A stretch of 64,000 nucleotides of DNA from Sideroxyarcus sp. (GTDB lineage Bacteria > Pseudomonadota > Gammaproteobacteria > Burkholderiales > Gallionellaceae). Made by a program: the position numbers and the translations under genes. Positions 63,916-64,000 of this stretch are shown in pieces; positions within the stretch are counted from its first letter, which is position 1; each line of letters opens with the position of its first letter. The notes beneath the pieces are model-generated. The model had not been told where the DNA came from. It saw only the letters and a list, made by a program, of their open reading frames with translations, and did no database searches. The stretch covers positions 1 through 64,000 of the forward strand of contig JAUSBC010000017.1 in assembly GCA_030652215.1 (NCBI GenBank), given 5' to 3'.

Positions 63916-64000
63916 GGCACGTTGTTTACATGAGTTGCAGAGTACAGGGTAACGTCTTCGCCGTGATCGCTTATGGTCAGGTGCATGGTCACCAGTCCGG
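63912..64000 (-). CDS. mshO: MSHA minor pilin-like protein MshO (C-terminal end only)
   Basis: The last 29 codons of a frame entering from the right edge read GLVTMHLTISDHGEDVTLYS then ATHVNNVP and a stop that overlaps the mshP ATG. The ending in H-V-N-N-x-P is typical of MshO-type minor pilins, and gene order supports the call. Only this end is visible, so the rest cannot be checked. Confidence 0.65.
   Translation of the reverse strand, partial: GLVTMHLTISDHGEDVTLYSATHVNNVP

Overview
The window looks like a chromosomal segment of a betaproteobacterium. The gene order ftsK-lolA-rarA-serS, the contiguous bioB-F-H-C-D run, the MSHA pilus genes, the high GC content and the palindromic repeats built on GTCATTCCGGCG...CCGGAATCCAG fit Betaproteobacteria, most plausibly a Nitrosomonadales/Gallionellaceae-like chemolithotroph. 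The taxon is an inference; no rRNA or other phylogenetic marker was aligned. Almost every gene lies on the minus strand.

Layout by region. 1-4.5 kb: the membrane arm of a hydrogenase-4 (Hyf)-like complex, hyfB-hyfC-hyfE-hyfF, with hyfF running off the left edge and a sigma70-like promoter in front of hyfB. 4.6-11.4 kb: a run of exported proteins of largely unknown function: a beta-barrel, an unrecognised exported protein, two LPP20-type proteins, a FecR-domain protein, a 55-residue lipoprotein missing from the ORF track, and a periplasmic transglutaminase-like protein. Four of these share short helical repeats with an 11-residue period, which suggests one envelope assembly. 11.7-16.1 kb: a very large CBS-PAS-GGDEF-EAL c-di-GMP enzyme preceded by two strongly self-complementary leader segments. 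16.4-19.9 kb: dnaE. 20-24.9 kb: a VapBC-type toxin-antitoxin pair, an AI-2E family permease, a diheme cytochrome c, tRNA-Ser(CGA) and mltF.

24.9-29.4 kb: an SDR oxidoreductase, a LytS/LytR-type two-component pair, an alpha/beta hydrolase and a lipoprotein. 29.5-34.2 kb: an apparent export module (DUF2141 protein, ABC ATPase, FtsX/MacB-type permease, LolA-like periplasmic protein, outer-membrane barrel). 34.4-34.9 kb: a ParDE/RelBE-type toxin-antitoxin pair with a double palindromic operator. 35-42.5 kb: acpH, serS, rarA, a KilA-N gene, lolA and ftsK; the KilA-N gene interrupts the usual lolA-rarA neighbourhood. 42.5-46.3 kb: a LuxR-type response regulator, a hybrid histidine kinase, a SCO1/SenC copper protein and a TauE/SafE-like membrane protein. 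46.4-50.9 kb: the biotin genes. 51.0 kb: comF on the plus strand. 51.8-64 kb: MSHA pilus genes, read as mshO(partial)-P-Q and then mshI-I2-J-K-L-M-N.

How the parts may work together: the c-di-GMP enzyme, the MSHA pilus, the LytTR pair and the exported-protein clusters all point to regulated cell-surface behaviour. The Hyf module and cytochrome point to flexible energy metabolism. Palindromic elements of at least four families sit in many intergenic gaps, and one is inserted in frame inside rarA. The least explained parts are the 4.6-11.4 kb exported module and the structured leader of the c-di-GMP gene.
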